Shown here: positions 36,875 through 45,892 of the stretch, in pieces | Position numbering within the stretch: the first letter of the stretch is position 1 | Layout: each line of letters opens with the position of its first letter | NCBI RefSeq assembly: GCF_029853695.1 | Contig: NZ_CP122537.1 | Location: 3,245,501 to 3,309,500 of the forward strand | DNA from: Jannaschia sp. GRR-S6-38 | Lineage (GTDB): Bacteria > Pseudomonadota > Alphaproteobacteria > Rhodobacterales > Rhodobacteraceae | Direction: 5' to 3' | DNA: 64,000 nucleotides | Program-made: the position numbers and the translations under genes | The notes under the pieces: model-generated | Databases searched by the model: none | What the model saw: the letters and a program-made list of their open reading frames with translations, nothing else | What the model was told of the DNA's origin: nothing

Positions 36875-37474
36875 ATGGCATTCGAGCTTCCCGACCTTCC
36901 CTACGCCCATGACGCGCTCGCCTCGAAGGGCATGTCGAAGGAGACGCTGGAGTACCACCACGACCTCCACCACAAGGCCTATGTCGACAACGGCAACAAG
37001 CTGATCGCGGGCACGGAGTGGGACGGCAAGTCGCTGGAGGAGATCATCCAGGGCACTTACCAGTCCGGCGCGGTGGCCCAGAACGGCATCTTCAACAACA
37101 TCAGCCAGCTCTGGAACCACAACCAGTTCTGGGAAATGATGTCGCCCGGCGACAGCAAGATGCCCTCCGAGCTGGAAAGCGCGCTGACCGACAGCTTCGG
37201 CAGCGTCGACAAGTTCAAGGAAGAATTCGCCGCCGCCGGCGCGGGCCAGTTCGGGTCCGGCTGGGCCTGGCTCGTCAAGGACAGCGACGGCAGCCTGAAG
37301 GTCACCAAGACCGAGAACGGCGTGAACCCCGTCTGCTTCGGCCAGACCGCGCTTCTGGGCTGCGACGTGTGGGAGCATTCCTACTACATCGACTACCGCA
37401 ACAAGCGCCCGGCCTACCTGTCGAACTTCCTCGACAATCTCGTGAACTGGGAAAACGTCGCTTCGCGCATGTGA
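36875..37474 (+). CDS. sodB: Superoxide dismutase (Fe type)
   Basis: A 199-residue cytoplasmic superoxide dismutase. Metal ligands fit the Fe/Mn family: His in LEYHHDLHH (about residue 28), His in WNHNQFW (about 82), and Asp/His in DVWEHSYY (about 167-171). The sequence AGQFGSGWAWLV is typical of the iron-dependent branch. AAGGAGAT lies 7 bases before the ATG. It is placed right after the H2O2-producing sarcosine oxidase genes, but a hairpin and its own ribosome site suggest independent expression. Confidence 0.94.
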   Translation: MAFELPDLPYAHDALASKGMSKETLEYHHDLHHKAYVDNGNKLIAGTEWDGKSLEEIIQGTYQSGAVAQNGIFNNISQLWNHNQFWEMMSPGDSKMPSELESALTDSFGSVDKFKEEFAAAGAGQFGSGWAWLVKDSDGSLKVTKTENGVNPVCFGQTALLGCDVWEHSYYIDYRNKRPAYLSNFLDNLVNWENVASRM

Positions 37475-37493
37475 ACCCGACGCAACCGGCCGA

Positions 37494-37522
37494 GCGAAGG
37501 GGGCCCGCGCGGCCCCCTTCGC
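37494..37522 (+). terminator. Hairpin terminator after sodB
   Basis: A 12-bp perfect stem (GCGAAGGGGGCC / GGCCCCCTTCGC) with a 5-base loop, 20 bases after the sodB stop. There is no T tract behind it, so it may end transcription weakly or protect the 3' end of the mRNA. Confidence 0.6.
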
Positions 37523-37582
37523 ATGTCCGGAACCCCGCACCGGCGCCCGCGTTGTCCCCGTGAACCGCAAACGGAGGATACC

Positions 37583-37828
37583 ATGGCCGACCGACACCGC
37601 TCGCAGGACGGCAAGCGCGAGACCGACGAATTCATCAAGGACATGCCCGACACGCCCGGCCACCAGGGCCGCAACGGCGGCGACGTGGCGACCGAGACGG
37701 GCACCCGCGACGCGCTGCTCGATGCCACGACCCAGGGCAAGCGCGGCGTGACGCGCGTCGGCAAGAGCCAGGAAGACCGCGACACCGACGAGAACCATGC
37801 CGGGCCGCATGGCGGAACCCAGAACTGA
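37583..37828 (+). CDS. Small hydrophilic hypothetical protein
   Basis: An 81-residue, strongly charged, Gly/Asp/Arg-rich protein without hydrophobic core segments (DTPGHQGRNGGDVATETGTRD), probably disordered. The start ATG 37583 has GGAGG 5 bases upstream at 37573-37577. Its stop overlaps the start of the host-attachment family gene by one base (TGATG), so the two are translationally coupled. I do not recognise a family; a stress-related role is possible from composition alone but not shown. Confidence 0.6.
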   Translation: MADRHRSQDGKRETDEFIKDMPDTPGHQGRNGGDVATETGTRDALLDATTQGKRGVTRVGKSQEDRDTDENHAGPHGGTQN

Positions 37829-38286
37829 TGGCGGAGCTGTCTCAGGGCACCATGATCGTCGTGACCGACAGCGAAAAGGCGCTGTTCATGGTCAACCTGA
37901 CCGATCACGAGAACCCGAATTTCGACATTGTCCGCAAGGACGAGGAGGCGAACCCGCCCGACCGCGAGCAGAGCGCGAACAAGCGCGGCCGCGTGGGCGA
38001 GAGCGCGCAGCCCGGCAGGCATGCTTATGCCGATACCGACTTCCACGAGCTCCAGAAGGAACGCTTCGCCGCGGACCTTGCCGAGAAGCTCTACAAGATG
38101 GCCCATGCCGGCCGCTTCGAGAAGCTGGTGATCGTGGCGCCCCCGCAGGTGCTCGGCGTGTTGCGCGACGTGATGCACCAGGAGGTGACGTCCAAGGTCA
38201 TCGCCGAGATCGACAAGACGCTGACCGGCCACCCGTTGGACGAGATCGAGAAGATCGTGAAGCGCGAGCTGTCGACCGAAGCCTGA
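37828..38286 (+). CDS. Host attachment family protein
   Basis: A 152-residue protein of the family described as required for attachment to host cells in agrobacteria (PF10116). Recognisable parts are MIVVTDSEKALFMVN near the start, the variable central loop, and LQKERFAADLAEKLYKMAHAG plus KLVIVAPPQVLGVLRDVMH, followed by the conserved KTLTGHPLDEIEKIV. There is no signal peptide, so a direct surface role is doubtful; the fold resembles eRF1-like domains. It is coupled to the preceding small gene and ended by a strong hairpin. Confidence 0.82.
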   Translation: MAELSQGTMIVVTDSEKALFMVNLTDHENPNFDIVRKDEEANPPDREQSANKRGRVGESAQPGRHAYADTDFHELQKERFAADLAEKLYKMAHAGRFEKLVIVAPPQVLGVLRDVMHQEVTSKVIAEIDKTLTGHPLDEIEKIVKRELSTEA

Positions 38287-38312
38287 GCCGCGCGCCCTCT
38301 GCCGGAACCACA

Positions 38313-38341
38313 CGCCCGTCCCGCCCGAAGCGGGGCGGGCG
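38313..38341. terminator. Bidirectional terminator hairpin
   Basis: A 12-bp stem with one G-T pair (CGCCCGTCCCGC / GCGGGGCGGGCG) and a 5-base loop, between the convergent host-attachment and LOG genes. It ends 8 bases before the LOG stop, so it can serve both directions. No long T tract. Confidence 0.65.
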
Positions 38342-38349
38342 TTCGCATG

Positions 38350-38889
38350 TCAGCCCGCCAGCATCTCCAGCGCCGCCTCGGCATCCGGGGCGAAACGCAC
38401 GAAATCGAGGACATTCGCCTCGGCGAAGCCGTTCGCGATCACGCTGTCCAGCAGCGCGGCCAGCGGCGCCCAGTAGCCGGCCACGTCCACCAGCACGATG
38501 GGCTTGTCGTGCAGGCCCAGCTGGCGCCAGGTCAGGACCTCGAAGAACTCGTCCAGCGTGCCCGCGCCGCCGGGCAGCACGGCGACCGCGTCGGCGTTCA
38601 TGAACATCACCTTCTTGCGCTCGTGCATCGTCTCGGTGACCACGAACCGCGTCAGGTCGCGCTTGCCGACTTCCAGCTCCATCAGATGCGTGGGGATCAC
38701 GCCGAAGGTCTCGCCGCCCGCGCCCTGCACCGTGCGCGCGACGCGTCCCATCAGCCCGACATCGCCTGCGCCATAGACCAGCCGCCAGCCCCGCGCGGCG
38801 ATCCCGCGGCCCATCGCTTCGGCGGCCGCGGCATGGGCCGGGTCGCGTCCGTCGCGTGCGCCGCAATAGACACAGATCGATCTCGTCAT
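38350..38889 (-). CDS. LOG family protein (TIGR00730, nucleotide 5'-monophosphate phosphoribohydrolase)
   Basis: A 179-residue Rossmann-like enzyme. The family motif PGGAGTLDEFFEVLTW is at about 106-121; SICVYCGARDG near the N-terminus and LVYGAGDVGLMG at about 37-48 complete the signature. Members cleave N6-modified AMP or AMP-like nucleotides to free base and ribose-5-phosphate; in bacteria the physiological substrate is often unclear. Monocistronic, and divergent from the LysM gene. Confidence 0.88.
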   Translation of the reverse strand: MTRSICVYCGARDGRDPAHAAAAEAMGRGIAARGWRLVYGAGDVGLMGRVARTVQGAGGETFGVIPTHLMELEVGKRDLTRFVVTETMHERKKVMFMNADAVAVLPGGAGTLDEFFEVLTWRQLGLHDKPIVLVDVAGYWAPLAALLDSVIANGFAEANVLDFVRFAPDAEAALEMLAG

Positions 38890-38979
38890 GCGTTTGGGCC
38901 TCCGTTCGCGCTTTGACCCTGCCTATCCGCGTTGCTAGCCTTGCGCAAAGCCCTGCGGGGCTTGGAATGGGGTGAGGTT

Positions 38980-40305
38980 ATGGCGGCAATCGGGAACGCG
39001 GCCCTCGGCGGGCTCGCCGCGGCCGTTGCGGTCGCGGTGGCGGTCGGCGGCTACGCGATCTGGTCGGCCCGCGACGGGGCCGAGCCCCGCGTGGCGGAGC
39101 CTTCCACGACGCAACCCGCTCCCACGACGCCTTCACAGGCGGCGCCGCAACCGGCCTCCGACCCCGAGCCCGAAGCGCAGGCCGATGCCGCCGAAGCGCC
39201 CGAGCCGACGCCCGCACCGCCCGAGCCCCGCGACCTGCCCAGCCTCGACGTGGTCCGCGTCGAGCGCGACGGCCGCACCCTCGTCGCCGGGCGCGGGCCG
39301 TCCGATGGCGACGTGACGCTCCGGCTCGACGGCGAGACGGTCGCGACCGCGCGCGCCGATCGCAGCGGCAATTTCGTGGCCTTCCTCGACCTGCCGCCCG
39401 CCGAAGCGCCGCGGCTGCTGACGCTGGAAGCCGCGGATGCCACCGGCACCGTTCGGCAGGCCGCCGGCGGCGTCATCGTCGCGCCGACCTTCCCGGCCCG
39501 CCCGGCGCCGGGCACCGCACCGGAGCTTCAGACCGCGACTGCGGATCCCGCGGCGCCGGGCGCGCCCGCCGCGACGGGAGAAACAGCTGATCCAGCGCCC
39601 GTTGCGGCGGGGCAGGGTGGTGCCGCCGCCACCGACCCCGCACCCGCCGCTCCGCCGGCCACCACCGCAAGCGCAACCGACACCTCGCCGGCGGCTCCGG
39701 CGACCCCGCCCGCCGGGACTGCAGAGACCGCCGCCGCACCCACCGAGGCCGCGCCCCGCCTGTTCCGCGCAGGCCCCGAGGGCATCGCCGTCCTGCCCGG
39801 CGCCGCCGAGGCTCCCGAGGTCACCCAATCGCTGGGCATAGACGTCATCGCCTATGACGCGCAGGGCGAGGTCCAGCTCGCCGGAACCGCCGGCGCGGCG
39901 GCCGAGCTGCGCATCTATCTCGACAATCGCCCCGTGCGCAGCGTGACCGCCGGCAGCGGCGGCGCCTGGGCCTCTCCGCTGCCCGATGTCGAGGAGGGGG
40001 TCTACACGCTGCGTATCGACGCGCTGGATGCGGCGGGCCGCGTCGCCAGCCGGATCGAGACGCCCTTCGAGCGCACCGCCCCCGAGCTCGCGGTCGCGGT
40101 CCGCGCCGACGGGGCCGCCGCGATAACGGTGCAGCCGGGCTTCACGCTCTGGGCCATCTCGGAAAGCTGGTTCGGCGCGGGCGAGGGCATCCGCTATGTC
40201 CAGATCTTCGAGGCCAATCGCGACCTGATCCGCGACCCGGACCTGATCTATCCCGGCCAGGTCTTCGCGCTGCCCGACAGCGCCGAGGATGCCGCAGGCG
40301 ACTGA
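38980..40305 (+). CDS. LysM-domain envelope protein with Pro/Ala/Thr-rich linker
   Basis: A 441-residue protein. A transmembrane or signal segment (ALGGLAAAVAVAVAVGGYAIW, residues about 8-28) is followed by long Pro/Ala/Thr/Glu low-complexity stretches (about 35-75 and 180-270). These are interrupted by two beta-sandwich-like repeats (about 85-145 and 295-370, each with a TLRLDG/TLRID pattern). It ends in a LysM domain (FTLWAISESWFGAGEGIRYV, then LIYPGQVFALP) that should bind peptidoglycan. ATG 38980 has GGTGAGG just upstream; the frame is open to 38932. It probably links the inner membrane and wall; no partner is evident. Confidence 0.8.
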   Translation: MAAIGNAALGGLAAAVAVAVAVGGYAIWSARDGAEPRVAEPSTTQPAPTTPSQAAPQPASDPEPEAQADAAEAPEPTPAPPEPRDLPSLDVVRVERDGRTLVAGRGPSDGDVTLRLDGETVATARADRSGNFVAFLDLPPAEAPRLLTLEAADATGTVRQAAGGVIVAPTFPARPAPGTAPELQTATADPAAPGAPAATGETADPAPVAAGQGGAAATDPAPAAPPATTASATDTSPAAPATPPAGTAETAAAPTEAAPRLFRAGPEGIAVLPGAAEAPEVTQSLGIDVIAYDAQGEVQLAGTAGAAAELRIYLDNRPVRSVTAGSGGAWASPLPDVEEGVYTLRIDALDAAGRVASRIETPFERTAPELAVAVRADGAAAITVQPGFTLWAISESWFGAGEGIRYVQIFEANRDLIRDPDLIYPGQVFALPDSAEDAAGD

Positions 40306-40363
40306 CTGGCCTTCCCGCGCCTGCGCCCCTAGGGTCGCGCCACGCAAACGACCCGGACCGCCG

Positions 40364-42178
40364 ATGCCTCCCGACATGACCGACCAGCCCGAGGCGCCCG
40401 CCCGCGCGACCGAGATCATCGGCCGCGTCATCCCCTATCTCTGGCCCGAGGGGCAGGGCTGGGTGAAGCGCCGCGTCGTCGCCGCGCTGGCCATGCTGCT
40501 CGTGGCCAAGGTCGTCGCCGTGATCACGCCCTTCTTCTACAAGGCCGCCGTGGACGCGCTCGCGCCCGACACGATCACGCCGGCCTGGGCCCTGGGCCTG
40601 GGCGCGGTCGGTCTGACGGTGGTCTACGGGCTGGCGCGGGCGATGAATGTGGGCTTCCAGCAGCTGCGCGACGCGATCTTCGCGCGGGTGGGCCAGCGCG
40701 CGCTGCGCCAGCTCGCCTCCGAGACCTTCGCCCACATGCACCGCCTGTCGATGCGCTACCACATCACGCGCAAGACCGGCGGCCTCAGCCGCATCATCGA
40801 GCGCGGGGTGAAGGGTGTCGATTTCCTGCTGCGCTTCCTTCTGTTCTCCATCGGGCCGCTGGCGCTGGAGCTTCTGCTGATCTCCGGCATCCTCTTCTTC
40901 GTCTTCGACGTCTGGTACCTCGCCATCGTGATCGCCACGATCGGACTCTACGTCTGGTTCACCTTCGCGATCACCGAATGGCGGGTGAAGATCCGGCGCG
41001 AGATGAACGCCCAGGACACCGACGCCAACCAGAAGGCGATCGACAGCCTGCTGAACTTCGAGACGGTCAAGTATTTCGGCGCCGAGGCGCGCGAGGCCGA
41101 GCGCTACGACAGCGCGATGGCGGGCTACGAGAAGGCCGCGCTCAAGACCGCCTATTCGCTCAGCCTGCTGAATTTCGGCCAGTCCGTCCTGATCACCGCG
41201 GGCCTCGTGGGCGTGATGGTGCTGGCCGCGCGGGGCGTGCAGGCGGGCGATCTGACGGTGGGCGATTTCGTCATGGTCAACGCCTACATGATCCAGATCA
41301 CCATGCCGCTCAACTTCCTCGGCACCGTCTATCGCGAGATCCGGCAGTCCCTGGTCGATATGGGCGAGATGTTCGGCCTGCTGGAGCAGCCGACCGAGGT
41401 CAGCGACGCGCCGGACGCGAAGCCCCTGAAGGTCGAGGGCGGCCGGATCGAGTTCCGCGACGTCTGGTTCGGCTACGACGCCGAACGGCCGATCCTGCAG
41501 GGTGTCTCGCTCACCGTCGGCGCGGGCGAGACGGTGGCGGTGGTCGGCCCCTCGGGATCGGGCAAATCCACCATCGGCCGGCTCTTGTTCCGCTTCTATG
41601 ACGTCAACGACGGCGCGGTGCTGATCGACGGGCAGGACCTGCGCGCGGTCACCCAGGACAGCCTGCATGCCCAGATCGGCGTCGTCCCGCAGGACACCGT
41701 GCTCTTCAACGACGACCTGCGCTACAACGTGGCCTATGGCCGGCCCGATGCCAGCCCCGCCGAGATCGAGGAGGCCGCCCGCGCCGCCTCCATCGACGGC
41801 TTCATCCGCACGCTTCCCGATGGCTACGCCACCACCGTGGGCGAGCGCGGCCTCAAGCTCTCGGGCGGCGAGAAGCAGCGCGTGGGCATCGCGCGCACGC
41901 TCCTGAAGAACCCGCCGATCCTGCTGCTGGACGAGGCGACCTCGGCGCTCGACACCGAGACCGAGCGCGAGATCCAGGACGAGCTCGCCGCCATGGCACA
42001 GGGCCGCACGGTCATCATGATCGCGCACCGGCTCTCGACCGTGGTCGATGCCGACCGCATCGTCGTGCTGGAGAAGGGCCGGATCGTGGAGGAGGGCACC
42101 CATGACGCGCTTCTGGCCTTGAACGGCCGCTACGCCTCGATGTGGCAACGCCAGCAGGCGGAAGAAGAGGCGGCCTGA
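40364..42178 (+). CDS. Atm1-type ABC exporter (membrane-ATPase fusion)
   Basis: A 604-residue half-transporter. Six membrane helices (about 40-300) are followed by an ATPase domain with Walker A GPSGSGKST (about 395), signature LSGGEKQR, Walker B ILLLDEATSALD and the switch His in IAHRLSTV. The segment ETVKYFGAEAREAERYD in the membrane domain and the overall similarity fit the Atm1/HMT1 group, which exports glutathione-linked compounds for iron-sulfur or metal homeostasis. ATG 40364 is preferred; another ATG lies at 40376. It follows the LysM gene by 58 bases and stands alone otherwise. Confidence 0.88.
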   Translation: MPPDMTDQPEAPARATEIIGRVIPYLWPEGQGWVKRRVVAALAMLLVAKVVAVITPFFYKAAVDALAPDTITPAWALGLGAVGLTVVYGLARAMNVGFQQLRDAIFARVGQRALRQLASETFAHMHRLSMRYHITRKTGGLSRIIERGVKGVDFLLRFLLFSIGPLALELLLISGILFFVFDVWYLAIVIATIGLYVWFTFAITEWRVKIRREMNAQDTDANQKAIDSLLNFETVKYFGAEAREAERYDSAMAGYEKAALKTAYSLSLLNFGQSVLITAGLVGVMVLAARGVQAGDLTVGDFVMVNAYMIQITMPLNFLGTVYREIRQSLVDMGEMFGLLEQPTEVSDAPDAKPLKVEGGRIEFRDVWFGYDAERPILQGVSLTVGAGETVAVVGPSGSGKSTIGRLLFRFYDVNDGAVLIDGQDLRAVTQDSLHAQIGVVPQDTVLFNDDLRYNVAYGRPDASPAEIEEAARAASIDGFIRTLPDGYATTVGERGLKLSGGEKQRVGIARTLLKNPPILLLDEATSALDTETEREIQDELAAMAQGRTVIMIAHRLSTVVDADRIVVLEKGRIVEEGTHDALLALNGRYASMWQRQQAEEEAA

Positions 42179-42220
42179 GCGCCGCCGTACGCGCGGCCCC
42201 GGACTATACTGGCCGGGCGG

Positions 42221-43177
42221 TCAGCCCGCGCGTTCGACCAGATGCGCGGCGCAGCCCGTCAGGGCGGCGAAATCGTCGGTGATGAGCGAGACCGGGAAAT
42301 TCGCCATGAACCCCGCGAAGCGGCCCTTGTCGCGGAAGGCCTCGGCGAAGCCCATGTCGCGCAGGTAGGGCCCCATCGCGCGGGCCACGCCGCCCACCAG
42401 GAACACGCCGCCCAGCGGCAGGTGGATCAGCGACAGGTTCCCCGCCACCGTCCCGAGGATGCGGATGAACTGGCGCACGGCGGCCTCGGCGCGCGGATCG
42501 CTGTCGATCCGGCCCATGATCTCGGCGGCGAGGAACTCGTCCTCCGACCCGGCTTCGGTGGCGAGCCAGCGATAGACCTGCTCCAGCCCACGGCCCGACA
42601 GCACGTCCTCGACCGCCGGGAAGCCATGCGCCGTCGAGGCGAAGGTGCAGAGCCGAAGCTCGGCCTCCGTCCGGATCGGCAGGTTGGCATGCCCCGCCTC
42701 GCAGGGCGGCACCAGCCGGCCCGTGGGCGTGATATGCACGGGCGCGGCGTTAAAGCCGGTGCCCACGCCGATGACCAGCCGCGCCGCGCCTTCGCGGGGC
42801 GTGGCCTCGATCACGACCTCCTCGCTGGCCGGGTCCATGAAACCCAGCGCGTGACCCTGCGCCTGCAGGTCGTTCAGGATCGCCGCGCCCTCGGCGCCGG
42901 TCGCTTGCATCAGCCGTGTCGTGTCGATCGACCAGTCGAGATTGGTCAGGCTCGCCACCCCGTCCGCCACCGGCCCGGCCACCGCCACGCAGGCGCCGAC
43001 CGGGGCCGGCCCGCCCATATCCTCGCGGTAGCGGCGCAGCACGGGGGCGAGATTGGCGAATTCGCGGTTGCGGTATTTGCGGATCGTCTCGACCTGCACG
43101 AACTGCCCGCGCGCCATCGCGACGCGGGTGTTGGTGCCGCCCACATCGGCGACCAGGAACAGCGGTTGGTCAGACAT
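42221..43177 (-). CDS. glk: Glucokinase
   Basis: A 318-residue ROK-unlike, Glk-type glucokinase phosphorylating glucose with ATP. The ATP-binding FLVADVGGTNTRVA is at the N-terminus, AVAGPVADG at about 66, LNDLQAQGHAL with the catalytic Asp at about 101, and VIGVGTGFNAAPV and the EAGHANLP glucose-binding motif follow. It lies 12 bases downstream of the beta-glucosidase gene, so glucose released from beta-glucosides and from agl alpha-glucosides can enter metabolism through it. Confidence 0.93.
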   Translation of the reverse strand: MSDQPLFLVADVGGTNTRVAMARGQFVQVETIRKYRNREFANLAPVLRRYREDMGGPAPVGACVAVAGPVADGVASLTNLDWSIDTTRLMQATGAEGAAILNDLQAQGHALGFMDPASEEVVIEATPREGAARLVIGVGTGFNAAPVHITPTGRLVPPCEAGHANLPIRTEAELRLCTFASTAHGFPAVEDVLSGRGLEQVYRWLATEAGSEDEFLAAEIMGRIDSDPRAEAAVRQFIRILGTVAGNLSLIHLPLGGVFLVGGVARAMGPYLRDMGFAEAFRDKGRFAGFMANFPVSLITDDFAALTGCAAHLVERAG

Positions 43178-43189
43178 GCGCCAGCGGTA

Positions 43190-44533
43190 TCAACGCGACA
43201 GCATCCGGGCAAGCGCGTGGTAGCTCGCCTTTGGGGTCCGCGCCTGCGTCTCGAAATCGACATGCACCAGCCCGAAGCGCTTGTCGTAGCCCAGCGTCCA
43301 CTCGTAATTGTCCAGAAGCGACCAGATCGTGTAGCCCTCCAGCGGCACGCCCCGTTCGATCAGCCGCAGCGCCGCGTGGAAATGGCGGTCGAGATAGTCG
43401 ATCCGCTCCAGATCGGGGCGCCCGGCATCGTGGTCGGGGTTCGCCAGCCCGTTCTCGGTGATGAAGAGCGGCGTGTCCCCGGTGAAGTCGCGCGCCGTCC
43501 GCTCCAGCAGGAACTCCATCCCCTCGGGGCAGATCTCCCAGCCCATGTCGGTCTTGGGCAGGGGGCCGGGCACGTCGCCCTTGTAGGGCCAGAGCCCGGC
43601 CTCGCCCACGATCCGCTTGCAGGTGTAGTAATTGATCCCGAACCAGTCGAGCTTCTGCGAGATCAGTCCCATGTCGTCCTGCCAGCCCGCGGGCATGTGC
43701 GGCGCGAAGCCCTCCATCACGTCGGCGGGGTATTCGCCGTGCATCATCCCGCCCGGGAAGAACCGGCTGTAGATCCCGTCATAGGCCTGCGCGGCCGCCC
43801 GGTCGGTCTCGCTGTCGGTGGCGGGCAGGGCGTATTCCATGTTGCAGGCCGCGCCCACGCGCGCCACGCCCCGCTCGCGCAGGACCTGCACGGCCAGCCC
43901 GTGGGCCAGCGCCACGTAATGCATCGATGTCACGCCCGCCGCGAGGCTCGCCAGCCCCGGCGCGTGGTAGCCGTGGTAGTGGCTCAGCCAGGACACGCAC
44001 CAGGGCTCGTTGATCGGGGCCACGGAGAACAGTCGGTCGCCCAGCCGGTCGGCGATCGCCGCGGCGAAATCGGCGAAGCGCTCCGGCGTCTCCCGCACCG
44101 TCCAGCCGCCCGCCTCGGACAGCGCTTGCGGCAGCTCCCAGTGATAGAGCGTCGCCATCGGCTTGAGGCCCCGCGCCAGCATCCCGTCGACCAGCCGGTC
44201 GTAGAAATCGAGCCCCTCCGCGTTCACATTGACCCCGTCCGGCATCACCCGAGCCCAGGAGGTCGAGAAGCGATAGGCGTCGAGCCCCGCGGCCGCGATC
44301 AGGTCGAGGTCCTCGGCCCAGCGGTGATAATGGTCGCAGGCCACCGCGCCGTCCTCGCCGCGATCCACCTTGCCGGGCACCCGCGCGAAGGCGTCCCAAT
44401 GCGTCTCGCCCGCGCCGCCGAAGGCATGGCCCTCGATCTGGTAGGCGGAGGTCGCCGTCGAAAACACGAACCCTTCGGGGAAATCCGACCGCGCGACCGA
44501 GAAATCGCCCGCCTGCGTGATGTCGTCCGCCAT
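43190..44533 (-). CDS. Beta-glucosidase, glycoside hydrolase family 1
   Basis: A 447-residue cytoplasmic GH1 enzyme. The acid/base Glu is E176 in the motif PINEPW, and the nucleophile is E360 in FITENG. The N-terminal FSTATSAYQIEG and the substrate-site TLYHWELPQAL are standard. There is no signal peptide. It lies between the lacI-type regulator (57 bases upstream) and glk, forming a minus-strand unit that complements the divergent alpha-glucoside genes. The substrate is probably cellobiose or other short beta-glucosides. Confidence 0.93.
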   Translation of the reverse strand: MADDITQAGDFSVARSDFPEGFVFSTATSAYQIEGHAFGGAGETHWDAFARVPGKVDRGEDGAVACDHYHRWAEDLDLIAAAGLDAYRFSTSWARVMPDGVNVNAEGLDFYDRLVDGMLARGLKPMATLYHWELPQALSEAGGWTVRETPERFADFAAAIADRLGDRLFSVAPINEPWCVSWLSHYHGYHAPGLASLAAGVTSMHYVALAHGLAVQVLRERGVARVGAACNMEYALPATDSETDRAAAQAYDGIYSRFFPGGMMHGEYPADVMEGFAPHMPAGWQDDMGLISQKLDWFGINYYTCKRIVGEAGLWPYKGDVPGPLPKTDMGWEICPEGMEFLLERTARDFTGDTPLFITENGLANPDHDAGRPDLERIDYLDRHFHAALRLIERGVPLEGYTIWSLLDNYEWTLGYDKRFGLVHVDFETQARTPKASYHALARMLSR

Positions 44534-44590
44534 GTCGCCTCCTGTCTCGCCTGACGCGTCATCACGCCTGCGGGGCCGGATTGGAAGGGG

Positions 44591-45613
44591 TCAGGGCGCG
44601 GGCCCGAGCGAGGCGCCGTCCACCGTCTCGCAATCCCAGACCTCCTGCACCGGGCGGCCCGCGGGGCGCGCGATGCGGCCCAGCAGGATCTCGGCGCAGC
44701 GGCGCCCGGCGGCGCGCACCGGCGAGCGCGTGGCGGCGAAGGGCGGCGGATCGCCCGCATTGGTGATGTAGCTCAGCGCGTCGTCATGGATGATCATCGA
44801 CACGTCGCCGGGCAGGGAGAGCCCGGCCTCGTGGATCGCGCGGCGCACGCCCACCGCCATGATGATCGAAGACACCAGGAAGGCCGTGGGCCGGTCGGGC
44901 CCGGCCAGCATCCCGGCGGCCGCGGCATGGCCGAACTGCTCGGACATCTCGTCGCCGCGGATCAGCCGAGGGTCGGGCGCGATCCCTGCCGCCTCCAGCG
45001 CCGCCACGAAACCCGCCTGCCGCCGCCGCGCGAAATCGAGCGCGGGCAGGCCGTTCACCAGCCCGATCCGGCGATGGCCCAGCGCCAGAAGACGCTCGGT
45101 CGCGCCGCGGAAGGCGCGGGTGTTGGCGATATCGACGAAATCGTAGGTGAGCGGCGCCGACGGGTCGCGGCCATGTACCACGAATGGCACGCCGATCTCC
45201 TGCATGACGCCGATCCGCGCATCGCCCTGGCGGGGCCCGTGCAGCATCACCCCGTCCACCGTGCCCGCCTCGACCATCTGGCGGTAGGCGGAGAGCTCGT
45301 CGCCGTCGCTGACCACGCTCATCAGGATGTCGTAGCCCGCCGCGGCATAGACCTCGCCCGCGCCGGCGATGAAATCGGCGAAGACCGGGTTCACCATCTC
45401 GTGGGTCTGCGAGGTGGCGATGACATGGCCGATGGCCATCGCGCGCCCGGTGGCCAGCGCCGCGGCGCGGCGGTTCGGGCGGTAGCCGCGCGCGGCGGCC
45501 TCGCGCAGGATGCGCCGCCGCGTCTCGGCGCCCACCTCGGGGTAGCCGCCCAGCGCGCGGCTGACCGTCGTGGGCGACAGCCCAAGGCTCTGCGCGAACT
45601 CCTTGAGGTTCAT
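44591..45613 (-). CDS. aglR: LacI family regulator of the alpha/beta-glucoside genes (AglR-like)
   Basis: A 340-residue repressor. The DNA-binding helix-turn-helix is at residues 1-45 (MNLKEFAQSLGLSPTTVSRALGG is the core, ending at the hinge helix with RRAAALATGRA), followed by the sugar-binding periplasmic-protein-like domain (IGHVIATSQTHEMVNPVFAD onward). Start ATG 45613; the frame is open upstream to 45862 without a ribosome site. It sits at the head of the bgl-glk unit and divergent from aglE. The CAAACCGCTTTG sites in the intergenic region are its likely operators. The inducer is probably an alpha-glucoside or glucose derivative. Confidence 0.88.
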   Translation of the reverse strand: MNLKEFAQSLGLSPTTVSRALGGYPEVGAETRRRILREAAARGYRPNRRAAALATGRAMAIGHVIATSQTHEMVNPVFADFIAGAGEVYAAAGYDILMSVVSDGDELSAYRQMVEAGTVDGVMLHGPRQGDARIGVMQEIGVPFVVHGRDPSAPLTYDFVDIANTRAFRGATERLLALGHRRIGLVNGLPALDFARRRQAGFVAALEAAGIAPDPRLIRGDEMSEQFGHAAAAGMLAGPDRPTAFLVSSIIMAVGVRRAIHEAGLSLPGDVSMIIHDDALSYITNAGDPPPFAATRSPVRAAGRRCAEILLGRIARPAGRPVQEVWDCETVDGASLGPAP

Positions 45614-45637
45614 CGCCCTCACGTTCCTCCCTACGGT

Positions 45638-45651
45638 CCAAACCGCTTTGG
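45638..45651. promoter_or_regulatory. Candidate LacI/AglR operator, regulator-proximal
   Basis: CCAAACCGCTTTGG: five-base arms CCAAA/TTTGG around CCGC, 24 bases upstream of the lacI-type ATG. The core 12-mer CAAACCGCTTTG recurs as its exact reverse complement at 45799-45810. The form fits LacI-family operators with a central CG. Confidence 0.7.
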
Positions 45652-45798
45652 GCCCCTTGCGGGCCCCGCGATCCGACCGCTTCTCCGCCCCTAGAGGTGC
45701 CCGATCCGACGGCCCGCTGGCAAGGGGTCCGATCCCGGCTCTCGGGGGTGGCGACGGGCGTTGACTTTCCCCCGAGGCCTGCCCCAACGTGGCCGCGT

Positions 45799-45810
45799 CA
45801 AAGCGGTTTG
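45799..45810. promoter_or_regulatory. Candidate LacI/AglR operator, aglE-proximal
   Basis: CAAAGCGGTTTG, the exact reverse complement of the regulator-proximal copy 160 bases away, and 83 bases upstream of aglE. Placement close to each divergent start suggests control of both units, perhaps by looping between the two sites. Confidence 0.7.
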
Positions 45811-45892
45811 GCGGCGGGGACCGCCGGGCCGCGATGCGGATCCCCCGGCACGGCCGGGGCAACGGCGCCAGAGCGGCGCAAGGGAGGAAATG

